Source of the DNA: an uncultured Rhodobiaceae bacterium
GTDB lineage: Archaea > Thermoplasmatota > Poseidoniia > Poseidoniales > Poseidoniaceae
NCBI GenBank assembly: GCA_937911445.1
Contig: CALDQY010000157.1
Location: forward strand, 1-23,895
Length of the DNA stretch: 23,895 nt
Direction of reading: 5' to 3'
Part shown: positions 15,200-23,188 of the stretch, in pieces
How the letters are laid out: every line of letters starts with the position of its first letter
Numbering within the stretch: the first letter of the stretch is position 1
The notes under the pieces: generated by a model
Database searches by the model: none
The model's input: the letters and a program-made list of their open reading frames with translations, nothing else
Told to the model about the DNA's origin: nothing
Position numbers and translations under genes: made by a program

Positions 15200-16840
15200 A
15201 TGATTCAGATGCGAGTTGCTCATGTTTTCTCCCTTCTTCTGGCGATTTTCCTTGTTCTGTCAGCCTCTTCGGTTCAATTTGCACTCGAGGATGAAAGCAC
15301 ATCGGATTACGAACCAACTTCTGGCCGTGACGACGATGATTATTGCGAACAATATGAAGACGACGAACAAGGTTGCATCAACGATCCTCTTTGCAATCCA
15401 GAGTACGAAGATGAAGAAGACGATGACGATTACGGAGAATACGATGATTGTGAGGATGCAGATGATTCCAACGATAGCGACACAAGCGACAGCAGCGATA
15501 GCAGCGATAGCAGTGATTCATCAGATGGCAACGGCAACTCAGGCGGAAACGGTGGTTCTGGAAACAACGATAACCAAGTTGTTGACACAGATGGTGATGG
15601 AATAAACGATGAAGCGGATGACGACGACGATGGCGATGGTTACAACGACATCCATGATGCGTTTCCGTTGGATCCATCAGAACACAACGACAACGATGGT
15701 GATGGAACCGGTGACAATGCAGATGACGACGATGATAATGATGGTGTGAAGGATAATGCGGATGCCTTCCCATTCGATGACCGGGAACAATTCAATTTCG
15801 ATGGAGATAACATGGGCGATAATGCAGATCCGGATGACGATAATGATGGAGTCAACGATTTTGAGGATGCTTTTCAGTTCGATGCCTCTGAACAATACGA
15901 TCATGATCAGGACGGAATCGGTGATAATGCGGACCTGGATGATGACAATGATGGATACGCAGATTTGAACGACGCCTTTCCGTTTGATTCCACTGAACAC
16001 AACGACAACGATGGCGATGGCATCGGTGACAACGCCGATACTGACGACGATAACGATGGCATACCCGACACTGAAGACACCGATACTGAAGAACTCGACA
16101 TCAAGCCAGATTTTGACAACGACGGGTCGCCTGATGACGAAGATGCCGACGATGACAACGACGGTGTTCCTGACGACCAAGACGCATTTCCTTTTGACAC
16201 AACTGAAAGCTCAAATTACGACGGGGATTCAATCGGTGATAATGCAGATACCGATGACGATAACGATGGATATGCCGATGTCAACGATACATTCCCATTC
16301 AATGCTCTAGAGTGGTCCGACAACGACAACGATGGTATCGGCGATAACGAAGATACAGATGATGACAATGATGGAATACTCGACGAAGATGATGCTTTTC
16401 CAATGGATTCTTTTTCATCCACAGATTTCGATTTAGATGGTATTCCAGACGAGTTTGATATGGATGATGACGGAGATGGTGTGCCTGATCTTTCTGATAC
16501 ATTCCCTCTCAACCCAAGCGAGTCGAAAGATACTGATGGAGATGGAATGGGGGACAACAGTGATCCAGATGACGACAATGACGGATTCCTCGACATTATC
16601 GACGCCAACCCAAAGTACCCAGGATTCTACCTTGATCCTGCCCTTGCTGGTTCTCAGCCCTCATCTGCCGATGATTCTGGTACGACTTTTGTTGGTGGTA
16701 TAGCCGTACTGCTTTTGTTTACAACGACCATTGCAATGGCACTCATTTTCGGAGCGAGGAAATTTATGCCCTCTAAAAAAGAAGATATTGCTATCGAATC
16801 AACAAGAATTGATACGACTGGTGAGGTGGAAATACAATGA
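15200..16840 (+). CDS. Highly acidic secreted TSP3-repeat protein with C-terminal membrane anchor
   Basis: A 546-residue surface protein. A signal peptide (about 1-28) is followed by an Asp/Glu-rich region with four cysteines (about 45-85), then a Ser-Asp linker with repeated SDSSD (about 90-108) and a Gly/Asn linker. TSP3-type repeats of the form DNDGDGIGDNADTDDDNDG, spaced by DAFPFD segments, run from about 129 to 470 and should bind many calcium ions. A single helix (about 497-517) and a short basic cytoplasmic tail end the protein. The start may be ATG 15200 or ATG 15209. The stop overlaps the next gene as ATGA, so the small membrane proteins downstream are probably made with it. The repeats contain more paired D-D-D-N-D loops than the surface protein at 6202-8523. 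Confidence 0.88.
   Translation: MIQMRVAHVFSLLLAIFLVLSASSVQFALEDESTSDYEPTSGRDDDDYCEQYEDDEQGCINDPLCNPEYEDEEDDDDYGEYDDCEDADDSNDSDTSDSSDSSDSSDSSDGNGNSGGNGGSGNNDNQVVDTDGDGINDEADDDDDGDGYNDIHDAFPLDPSEHNDNDGDGTGDNADDDDDNDGVKDNADAFPFDDREQFNFDGDNMGDNADPDDDNDGVNDFEDAFQFDASEQYDHDQDGIGDNADLDDDNDGYADLNDAFPFDSTEHNDNDGDGIGDNADTDDDNDGIPDTEDTDTEELDIKPDFDNDGSPDDEDADDDNDGVPDDQDAFPFDTTESSNYDGDSIGDNADTDDDNDGYADVNDTFPFNALEWSDNDNDGIGDNEDTDDDNDGILDEDDAFPMDSFSSTDFDLDGIPDEFDMDDDGDGVPDLSDTFPLNPSESKDTDGDGMGDNSDPDDDNDGFLDIIDANPKYPGFYLDPALAGSQPSSADDSGTTFVGGIAVLLLFTTTIAMALIFGARKFMPSKKEDIAIESTRIDTTGEVEIQ
15584..16612 (+). repeat. Tandem TSP3 coding repeats
   Basis: Degenerate tandem repeat within the acidic surface-protein gene, with units of about 34-36 codons that pair GDGIGDNADTDDDNDG with a DAFPFD spacer. 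One unit near 16070-16140 diverges (DTEELDIKPDFDNDGSPDDE). Confidence 0.8.
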
Positions 16841-17295
16841 GTACAATGCAGAAAATTTTGGATTTAGATTTGAGGAAGATTCTCAACCCTCGCACATGGT
16901 TGTTGATTGTCTTGGTGTCGCACACGATTATTGCTACAATCGTCCCACTGTTAACTTCAGAACCCGAAAGTAACGAATTTCTTGCAGCCTCTTATGGGCT
17001 GGTCATTTCAGTTGTACTCGCCTCTGTTTACTTCATTCCCAGTGGTCAAGAACAAGCCCGAATGACTGCGTTGATCGGTGGATCTGTGTTGTTGTGGATT
17101 CTTGTAAACCTCATTGCTGATTCAGGGAACAATTTTGATCTAAGTGTCAATCTTGAGCCGCCATTTTTGTACAAGTTCGACTTTGATTTGAGCCTCACAC
17201 CTCCAATATTGCTCTGGGCATTTTTGTCACTAAGCGGTCTTGTGTACTGGAATTGTGAGTCTCATCAAAAAACCGATAAACACGAAGAGGTTTGA
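16837..17295 (+). CDS. Small multi-helix membrane protein of the TSP3 operon
   Basis: A 152-residue protein with about four predicted helices (near 20-38, 50-67, 78-95 and 122-137) and a charged cytoplasmic C-terminus (ESHQKTDKHEEV). No family is recognised. Its ATG overlaps the TSP3 gene stop (ATGA), and its own TGA lies six bases before the next gene's ATG, so it is embedded in a translationally coupled operon. A loop between helices (DSGNNFDLSVNLEPPFLYKFDFDLS) is likely extracytoplasmic. Confidence 0.8.
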   Translation: MSTMQKILDLDLRKILNPRTWLLIVLVSHTIIATIVPLLTSEPESNEFLAASYGLVISVVLASVYFIPSGQEQARMTALIGGSVLLWILVNLIADSGNNFDLSVNLEPPFLYKFDFDLSLTPPILLWAFLSLSGLVYWNCESHQKTDKHEEV

Positions 17296-17300
17296 GTAAA

Positions 17301-17678
17301 ATGAACAATTACATTCCAGGCACCATCAGTGGCATCATTCTCTTTCAAACAGCCATTATTGCCCCGGTGCTGTTCAGGAACTTAGATATCAACGATTTCG
17401 GAAAGGTAATCAGAATAATTTGGCCGAAATTCTTCGCAATCATTGCAGCCCTTGCAGCAGTTTCGATTGGTTTGACATATTCTGAAGGTGGTTCGACGAT
17501 ACAGATTGGGATCACTGTATTTACTTGCATTGCAAGTGCAATCTGTTACTTGATTATTCCCGCAACAAATCGGGCGTCAGATATTGGAGACAAGAAGAAA
17601 TTTGATTTGCTTCACAAAGTCAGTGTTTACTCTACTGTATTGATGCTTATTGCTAACATAGCCTACCCTTTTGTTTGA
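17301..17678 (+). CDS. Four-helix membrane protein resembling DUF4149/TMEM205
   Basis: A 125-residue protein with four helices. The pattern APVLFRNLD ... IIWPKFFAI ... KKKFDLLHKVSVYSTVLM resembles the DUF4149/TMEM205-like family, in which a Pro in the first helix, a conserved Pro-Lys-Phe in the second and a Phe-x-x-Leu-His before the last helix recur. The molecular function of that family is unclear. I chose the ATG at 17301, which has GAGG about 10 nt upstream; a TTG at 17292 overlapping the previous stop would add three residues. The stop overlaps the next frame. Confidence 0.72.
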   Translation: MNNYIPGTISGIILFQTAIIAPVLFRNLDINDFGKVIRIIWPKFFAIIAALAAVSIGLTYSEGGSTIQIGITVFTCIASAICYLIIPATNRASDIGDKKKFDLLHKVSVYSTVLMLIANIAYPFV

Positions 17679-17685
17679 GATTGAT

Positions 17686-17946
17686 ATGAGAATAATCGCC
17701 CTTGTTGGCATTGCAATTTTCGTTGCAATATCTTGTGGGTTGTTTGTCGATTCCTCGATCCAATCCGATGAATCAGAGTCGACGTCTGGGAAATATGTTG
17801 GAGCAAGCTTGCTGTTTGTTGCCTGCTCGGGGTGGGCATATTTCGTGGGTTTGATTTCTTATGGCGTGTTTATGATCGCCAAGCGAACAAAACAGAATCA
17901 TGATATGGTAAAAGAAGGTCAACTGGTCTGCAAGCTTAAGCATTAA
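17686..17946 (+). CDS. Two-helix small membrane protein
   Basis: An 86-residue protein from the ATG at 17686 (a TTG at 17671 would overlap the upstream stop). The first helix spans about residues 2-21, a polar Ser/Glu/Asp loop follows, the second helix covers about 38-64, and a basic cytoplasmic tail ends with KLKH. It is the last gene of the TSP3 operon, and its stop overlaps the convergent gene by four bases. No family is recognised. Confidence 0.65.
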   Translation: MRIIALVGIAIFVAISCGLFVDSSIQSDESESTSGKYVGASLLFVACSGWAYFVGLISYGVFMIAKRTKQNHDMVKEGQLVCKLKH

Positions 17947-18125
17947 GTCGATACGAAGTAGCGAAGAGCCCCGATTACGATTAGAGCAATCAACACGTGC
18001 AGCAAACTATCGAAATACATCCCTAAAACGATAACAACCAGGGTGAAGACGAACATTTGCTTGGAAAATGTTTGCCATGTGAGGAGTCCTTTGGGAGGTT
18101 CCTCAAGATAAGGTGATCCAGGCAT
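17943..18125 (-). CDS. Small two-helix membrane protein
   Basis: A 60-residue protein: a Pro-rich cytoplasmic N-terminus (MPGSPYLEEPPKG) and two helices (about 25-38 and 42-56) ending YFVST. A clear GAGG lies seven bases before the ATG on the minus strand, and the gene follows RidA by nine bases, so co-translation with RidA is likely. Its length is small, but the ribosome binding site and hydrophobic pattern support a real gene. Function unknown. Confidence 0.65.
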   Translation of the reverse strand: MPGSPYLEEPPKGLLTWQTFSKQMFVFTLVVIVLGMYFDSLLHVLIALIVIGALRYFVST

Positions 18126-18134
18126 GCTTGGTCC

Positions 18135-18500
18135 TCAAGATGTAACGCCTTGAACAACGATCTCGACAAGAGCACCTTTCGGTAATCCTCCTGCTTCAAA
18201 TGCAGCTCGTGCTGGAGGCATATCCATGTCTGCGACCCATGCCCCATAGACTTCGTTCATCGTTCCATAATCCTCGATGGAATCGAGAAGGACCTGTGCA
18301 AAGCAAATATCGTTCTTGCTAAGGCCACCAGCCTCCAAGAGAGCATCGATTTTAGCAAGGGCCCCCATGGTCTGGGACTTGATATCGAGGGCACCGTCGA
18401 TGGCAATTTGTCCAGACAGCCAGAAGTGCTGACCATGTCGTATTCCTGGTGTGTAAGGCGCATATGTTACGATTCCATCGAGTGAGATTGCTTCTTTCAT
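18135..18500 (-). CDS. RidA/YjgF family enamine/imine deaminase
   Basis: A 121-residue cytoplasmic protein of the RidA (YER057c/UK114) family, which hydrolyses reactive 2-aminoacrylate-type enamines and imines to ketoacids. The family hallmarks are the N-terminal YAPYTPGIRHGQHFWLSGQI strand region and the C-terminal PPARAAFEAGGLPKGALVEI, where Arg98 and Glu113 match the conserved active-site Arg and the trimer-interface Glu. The ATG at 18500 gives the normal family length; an upstream start at 18590 would overlap the divergent gene by 34 bases and add non-family sequence. The next gene, a 60-residue membrane protein, follows closely. Confidence 0.92.
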   Translation of the reverse strand: MKEAISLDGIVTYAPYTPGIRHGQHFWLSGQIAIDGALDIKSQTMGALAKIDALLEAGGLSKNDICFAQVLLDSIEDYGTMNEVYGAWVADMDMPPARAAFEAGGLPKGALVEIVVQGVTS

Positions 18501-18527
18501 GAAGGTGCTAATCCTTGAATGCTCATG

Positions 18528-18537
18528 AACATTAACC
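18528..18537. promoter_or_regulatory. Possible bidirectional TATA-like element
   Basis: AACATTAACC lies about 25 nt before the plus-strand ATG at 18557 and about 30 nt before the minus-strand RidA ATG at 18500. The gap holds no other AT-rich element. It fits a leaderless start for the plus gene, which has no Shine-Dalgarno. Weak match. Confidence 0.3.
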
Positions 18538-18556
18538 ACGAGCCACTGGGCGTTGT

Positions 18557-19543
18557 ATGCGCACATGTTGGGTTTTGGACCATCCAGCACATGTGCGGTT
18601 GCTAGCTCCCTTTATTCGAAGCGGAACAACATCGGATGTTTTGATTGTAACAGATCGAGTGGAGGTACGACAACTGTTGGATTCTTCAGAGGGTGTCTTA
18701 CCGAAACGTCAACAACTTTCGCTTGAGCGTCCAATCGGTCCAAAACGAGCACGAGTGGCATGGAAGCGTATGCGAATCGCACGTCGATTTCTCAAGGAAG
18801 CCCAACAATCAGGTGGACGATTTGATCGAATCATCGCTGTTGGAGCTCCGTTGGAATTACGAGTTGCAAAGCGTTTGAAGATTCCCAAGCGGTGGTACAT
18901 TTCGGATACCGAGGTGAATCATCTCGCACATCGTTTGGCAGTGAATGCTGCAACCGATGTCATGGTTCCAACACATTGGAACGCTTCGATCGATGGAGGG
19001 TGGCTTGAACGATTCCAGAAGAAGGGTGCAAGAATCCATCGTTTGGATGGATTGCATGGAATGGTCCATCTTCGCCCTCAATTACGTCCAAAACAAGTGG
19101 CAACCATCCCGAAAATTGCTGTACGTCGATTGCTAGGTGATGGTGTTCATGATGCTGGTGAGCTTCTGTCAATTCCAGATTCATTGTTGGACGGAATCGA
19201 TTCGACGCAAGCGGATGAGAGTCTCTACGCTGGAGATGCGTGGGAGTTTACGTCCATGCTTTCGATGCAGGACGGTGTCATTTCACAATCCGTCACCGTT
19301 GCCAGTGAGGCTGTCTTGATGGGAGTTCCAACACTCCTCGTAAGCGATGCAGAACGTGGATTCCTCAAACGATTGGAAGCGGATGGGTATCCATTGTTTC
19401 GACTAAGGACGGGTGATAATGTCGAAGAAATCCATGCTCAATTCTTGGCAGGACTGCATCTAACTGATGCACTCGAGCTTCCAGAATGGCCGAATACACG
19501 TCAGCAATTTGCTGAGTTCATTGGCTCTGAATTGATTGATTGA
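18557..19543 (+). CDS. DUF354 family protein (glycosyltransferase-like)
   Basis: A 328-residue cytoplasmic protein of the archaeal DUF354 family, whose fold is related to GT-B glycosyltransferases such as UDP-GlcNAc 2-epimerase and MurG. Family features are the start (WVLDHPAHVRLLAPFIR), the central YISDTEVNHLAHRLAVNAATDVMVPTHW divided by a few variable positions, and the late VASEAVLMGVPTLLVSDAERGFLKRLE, corresponding to the nucleotide-sugar region. The precise reaction is not established. The ATG at 18557 begins the family N-terminus exactly. Its last 26 bases overlap the convergent Nudix gene. A role in cell-envelope or lipid glycosylation is inferred from family and neighbours. Confidence 0.82.
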   Translation: MRTCWVLDHPAHVRLLAPFIRSGTTSDVLIVTDRVEVRQLLDSSEGVLPKRQQLSLERPIGPKRARVAWKRMRIARRFLKEAQQSGGRFDRIIAVGAPLELRVAKRLKIPKRWYISDTEVNHLAHRLAVNAATDVMVPTHWNASIDGGWLERFQKKGARIHRLDGLHGMVHLRPQLRPKQVATIPKIAVRRLLGDGVHDAGELLSIPDSLLDGIDSTQADESLYAGDAWEFTSMLSMQDGVISQSVTVASEAVLMGVPTLLVSDAERGFLKRLEADGYPLFRLRTGDNVEEIHAQFLAGLHLTDALELPEWPNTRQQFAEFIGSELID

Positions 19544-19958
19544 GCCAAGCCTCAACAATTTCACCATGATCGCCAGCGAGCACAAGTCTGCCTTCGAGAA
19601 TGTCTGAAATGGGCCAGAACTGCGCATCTTGTGCATCATCGCCTCCAACTGGATGACCAGTGGCCTCCACTTCGTAGACGATGCTAACGATGTGCTTCCT
19701 TGGATCACGAGCAGGATCACCCATCACCATCAGAAGTTGTGGGTTTGTTCCATCGAGCCCTGCTTCTTCTTTCAATTCGCGAAGAACGGCTTCTTCAGGT
19801 CGCTCACCTTGATCAACAAAACCACCTGGAAGGACCCATGAGCCTGCAGATGGAGGAAATTTCCTTTGAACAAGAAGTATGGAATCGCCCTGACGAACGC
19901 ATGCATCCACAGCCAATGCTGGGTTGAGATAGCCTTGGCATTCATCGCACTGTGCCAT
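19518..19958 (-). CDS. Nudix hydrolase
   Basis: A 146-residue hydrolase of nucleoside diphosphate derivatives. The Nudix box GX5EX7REUXEEXGU is complete at 46-68 (GFVDQGERPEEAVLRELKEEAGL), so magnesium-dependent activity is expected; the substrate (ADP-ribose, NADH, nucleotide sugar) is not evident. The N-terminus MAQCDECQGYLNPALAVDAC resembles a shortened version of the zinc-ribbon leader in some Nudix proteins, keeping only one CxxC pair plus Cys20. The ATG at 19958, with GGTGA overlapping the upstream prenyltransferase stop, is chosen over a longer frame reaching 20111 that would overlap that gene. Probably coupled to the prenyltransferase. Confidence 0.92.
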   Translation of the reverse strand: MAQCDECQGYLNPALAVDACVRQGDSILLVQRKFPPSAGSWVLPGGFVDQGERPEEAVLRELKEEAGLDGTNPQLLMVMGDPARDPRKHIVSIVYEVEATGHPVGGDDAQDAQFWPISDILEGRLVLAGDHGEIVEAWLNQSIQSQ

Positions 19959-19959
19959 A

Positions 19960-20739
19960 TCATTCACCAAATCGTCGCTTTCGCATTTGATAGGTTTGAA
20001 CTGCCTTGAGAAGGTCTTTCTTCTTGAATGAAGGCCAGAACACGTCGGTAAAGTACAGTTCAGAGTACGCCATTTGCCACAACAAGAAATTGCTAATTCG
20101 CTCCTCACCACTGGTCCGAATAACGAGGTCAGGGTCTGGCATATCTGCCGTGTAGAGATGCTCTGAAACCGTTTGTTCTGTGATTTGTTCGAGGGTTAAA
20201 TCGCCAGATTTGTGAAGTTCAGCAATGTTTTGAATGGCATGAATCAACTCCTCTCGAGCACCGTATGCGAGACATACAGTGAACACGAAATCGTTGTATT
20301 CAGCAGTTTTTGATTCGGCATAATCGATGGCATCGTTGACATGTTGAGGGAGAAGTTCCCTTCGCCCAATGATTTGCACTCGGACATTGTTCTCGTGAAT
20401 TCGTGGATCTTCAGCAATCGATTTCAGCCCCTCAACATAGAGCTTGAACAGCGTGTCGAGTTCTGCTTCAGGACGGTTCAGATTCTCGGTTGAAAGTGCA
20501 TAGACAGTGAACCATGGAATGCCGAGTTCTAAGACCCAATCTAGTACCGCTTCGAGTCGTTGCTTACCAATTCGGTGTCCAACGTGTGTGGCAAGATTCG
20601 ATCGCCAAGCAAACCGGCGATTCCCATCCATGATAATGGCGAGGTGCTGCGGTTGAATCTCATGCTCGAGAACTTCGCGAAGGAGTTTTGCCTCAACCGC
20701 TTGGCCGAGAACGTCACCCATCTTTTCGCTGATTCCCAT
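19960..20739 (-). CDS. uppS: cis-Prenyl diphosphate synthase (UppS family)
   Basis: A 259-residue enzyme adding isopentenyl diphosphate units in cis to make the polyprenyl carrier used in protein and lipid glycosylation. The signature sites are IIMDGNRRFA with catalytic Asp38, YALSTENLNRP (81-90), and DLVIRTSGEERISNFLLWQ (204-222) with SELYFTD following. The length is normal. The start is the ATG at 20739, which shares CATG with the divergent gene's ATG at 20738; an ATG at 20721 is an alternative, and an upstream frame start at 20835 adds non-family sequence. The Nudix gene follows after a single base. Confidence 0.95.
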   Translation of the reverse strand: MGISEKMGDVLGQAVEAKLLREVLEHEIQPQHLAIIMDGNRRFAWRSNLATHVGHRIGKQRLEAVLDWVLELGIPWFTVYALSTENLNRPEAELDTLFKLYVEGLKSIAEDPRIHENNVRVQIIGRRELLPQHVNDAIDYAESKTAEYNDFVFTVCLAYGAREELIHAIQNIAELHKSGDLTLEQITEQTVSEHLYTADMPDPDLVIRTSGEERISNFLLWQMAYSELYFTDVFWPSFKKKDLLKAVQTYQMRKRRFGE

Positions 20740-21994
20740 GGCCGTCCCAACTCTTCCAAACGGTTCTCTTGTTTCATTGCATCCCTTTGACAACAAAGAC
20801 ACATTGAATGGGAAGGGCCGGTGTGGATTGTTCATGGAGGACGAGTTGTGGTGGCCTCAAGGCATTGCCCTCTCCTCCATGGCTGAAGCCATTGAAGCTG
20901 GCCAACTTGAAACAAAATGGGGCGCTGTATCGTGCTGGGATGTCCAAGAAAGCTTCCAGTCTGACTGGTGGACCTCATCAAAAAACGATTCATGGGGTGT
21001 TTTCGGTGACATCAAACCATCAACCATTGAGGTGGTTCAAACGGATGGAAATCGAACGCTTTTGCTTCTTGATTCGTTGTACATTGCCCTTGCTTACTCT
21101 GTCCCAACGAGCAATCGAACGTCTTCCTTGCATCAGAACAAGGACATCCATTCAAGACTTCAATCGACCAATCTCCACCTTCCAATTGGTGGCATGTTGC
21201 TCGATGGCAAGGATGCATTGGTGGTCTTTCCCGCAGGAAATTTGACGGAATCATCACCTGAGTGGCTCGGCCAAACACTTGGTGAAATCCAGAATATGTT
21301 GGCTCCACTGTCCAGTCCAAACGATCAGAAACGTTGGAATCAACGATTGAAGGATCTCGAAGATGTACTGAAACCGAATACGTTGTGGAGAGCACCTCAT
21401 ACATCTGCTACGAAGGGTATTCCATCCGTTCGAATTCATCCGAATTACATCCTTGAAGTCGAAGGTGAACATCGCGCATTACCATTGAATCAAACCATCA
21501 GCGAAGCGCTCCTTTGTGGTACGGAGCGGCTTCCAGGGATTGCAGAGTTCATACAATTGGAGGGGCGAGTTGTTGAGGAGAAGGGATACAAGCCTGAGCA
21601 AATTGAGGTTCTCTTTGAGAACTGGAAGCGTTGCGTTCCAGCCTCTTGGACAAGCCGCAAAGCACTCTCAACCGTACTTGGTGGTGCATGGATTTGGAGA
21701 TATTACGACGTTCTCGTCGTTACTGCTGAATCGGTGTTGTACGGAGATGAGGCTCGATATGACTCTTCACAAAAGTGGCTGAAAGACGTCTCACGTTTGC
21801 AGGCTCATCTCGGCGTCTTACGTGTTTGGAAGAGCGGAGTATGGGTTGGAATTACGACGATGGTTGTTGCCTATTATGCATGGCAACTCGAGACGTTATC
21901 AACAATTAATTCGGTTGGTCTTGCCGTTCTCGGTTCAATCATTTCGATCGGTTCGAACCTCTTGTATTGGAAGAAAGATCCGCCAGCGTTCTGA
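20738..21994 (+). CDS. Orphan protein with C-terminal two-helix membrane anchor
   Basis: A 418-residue protein that I do not recognise. It has no signal peptide. A soluble region (1-365) is followed by two predicted helices (about 370-388 and 392-410) and a short basic end (WKKDPPAF). The soluble part carries WWPQGIAL, several Trp-containing segments and a helical region near 260-350 (including AEFIQLEGRVVEEKGY). The ATG at 20738 is the first; an ATG at 20834 (MEDELWWPQGIAL) would leave 95 bases for divergent promoters, so the start is uncertain. The gene lies back to back with uppS and abuts the convergent MscS gene. A tail-anchored cytoplasmic-facing protein is the simplest reading. Confidence 0.8.
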   Translation: MAVPTLPNGSLVSLHPFDNKDTLNGKGRCGLFMEDELWWPQGIALSSMAEAIEAGQLETKWGAVSCWDVQESFQSDWWTSSKNDSWGVFGDIKPSTIEVVQTDGNRTLLLLDSLYIALAYSVPTSNRTSSLHQNKDIHSRLQSTNLHLPIGGMLLDGKDALVVFPAGNLTESSPEWLGQTLGEIQNMLAPLSSPNDQKRWNQRLKDLEDVLKPNTLWRAPHTSATKGIPSVRIHPNYILEVEGEHRALPLNQTISEALLCGTERLPGIAEFIQLEGRVVEEKGYKPEQIEVLFENWKRCVPASWTSRKALSTVLGGAWIWRYYDVLVVTAESVLYGDEARYDSSQKWLKDVSRLQAHLGVLRVWKSGVWVGITTMVVAYYAWQLETLSTINSVGLAVLGSIISIGSNLLYWKKDPPAF

Positions 21995-23089
21995 TCAGCG
22001 TTGTTGACGGATTCGACCGTCATAGAACGAGAGACCGAGTTCTTTTGCCAATTCCATCAAATCGAGAATGAGTGCTTCACGAGCTTTACGTTCTGCAATT
22101 GAGGAATCCACGTTCCAGTACAAATTCAATTCAATATCGATTGATTGAGCAGAAATCGTATTGATGCTACACCACGATGCATCTTCCTTGGTTGTTGAAT
22201 CATGATTGTGAATCAAAGCGAGGGAACGTTGGCAGAACGATTCGACTTTTTCAGGGTCCGAATTGATGTCGAGGTGAACCATCGATTGCCATCGACGCCA
22301 TCGTCGCTTGCCCCAGTTTTCAACGGGTATGTTGACAAGATTGGCGTTTGGAATGGTGATGATGGTATCCAAGGACGTCCGCACCAATGTCGTTCGGAGA
22401 TTGATTTCAATCACTTCACCTTCCGATGTACCAATAACAACCCAGTCTCCGACTTTGAAGGGACGATCGAGTAGGACCGTAATAGCGCCAAAGAAGTTGG
22501 AAATACTGTCTTTTGCAGCCAGTGCAAATGCCAATCCTGAGATTCCAAGTCCAGCAAGGAGTGACGTTAGTTCGAATCCGAGTGCATCGGCGATGAAAAT
22601 AGCGCCCACGAAGATGATGATGAAACGAAGAACGCTTTCGAGGGCTGAAATGAGCGTCTTTTCAGTTCCATCGAGTTCGTCGTCCTTGTCGAGGAATCGA
22701 ACGACATCGTAGACCAGGCTTACCAGACGGAAGGCCCATACCACGATCGAAATGACCAGTAGGAATTGGAGAACATCCGGGATGTATTCTGCCCAGGACG
22801 GCATCAAAATGTTCTCATTGTCTGCTTGTTCACGGACCAACAAATCGATGGTAACGAAGGAAAATGCATATGCTCCAACGCTGCCCAAAGCCTTGTCGCC
22901 TTTCTTCACTGTCTTTTGCCGAATCGTGTCGTTGCGTACAATGACGCCAAAAAAGCCGTGAGAAAGATTGCTCACAATCAACCGAAGAATCACAGAAACA
23001 ACGAGAATTGCTCCGAGAACGATGAGAGTTGATTGGGAGAATCCAAGCATTTCTCCGCTTTCGTAAGTCAAATTATCGTACAGGCCCAT
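21995..23089 (-). CDS. MscS-family mechanosensitive channel
   Basis: A 364-residue channel that opens under membrane tension to release solutes in hypo-osmotic shock. Three to four N-terminal helices (about 18-40, 70-86, 105-130, 148-170) precede the pore helix and MscS signature: LLAGLGISGLAFALAAKDS (177-195), with the Gly/Ala-packed pore face, then NFFGAITVLLDRPFKVGDWV leading into the beta domain. The motif IPNANLVNIPVENW is typical. The cytoplasmic alpha/beta vestibule domain follows to the end (RQQR). Its TGA abuts the TGA of the orphan gene in the palindrome TGATCA, so no terminator separates the two convergent genes. Confidence 0.95.
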   Translation of the reverse strand: MGLYDNLTYESGEMLGFSQSTLIVLGAILVVSVILRLIVSNLSHGFFGVIVRNDTIRQKTVKKGDKALGSVGAYAFSFVTIDLLVREQADNENILMPSWAEYIPDVLQFLLVISIVVWAFRLVSLVYDVVRFLDKDDELDGTEKTLISALESVLRFIIIFVGAIFIADALGFELTSLLAGLGISGLAFALAAKDSISNFFGAITVLLDRPFKVGDWVVIGTSEGEVIEINLRTTLVRTSLDTIITIPNANLVNIPVENWGKRRWRRWQSMVHLDINSDPEKVESFCQRSLALIHNHDSTTKEDASWCSINTISAQSIDIELNLYWNVDSSIAERKAREALILDLMELAKELGLSFYDGRIRQQR

Positions 23090-23188
23090 GTGCTTTCGTG
23101 TAACCTTTTCTTCAAGATTTTTTCCTATGATTCAGAACCGTCACCGCGAGGGTTTCAAGTGTGGGAAGCAACTGGGTTGAATGATAGC

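Noticed and set aside
18501..18590. 30-residue N-terminal extension of RidA.
   Set aside because: The family begins at the ATG at 18500, and the extension would overlap the divergent DUF354 start.
19959..20111. 51-residue N-terminal extension of the Nudix protein.
   Set aside because: It overlaps the conserved 3' end of uppS in another frame and adds nothing Nudix-like; the ATG at 19958 has a ribosome binding site.
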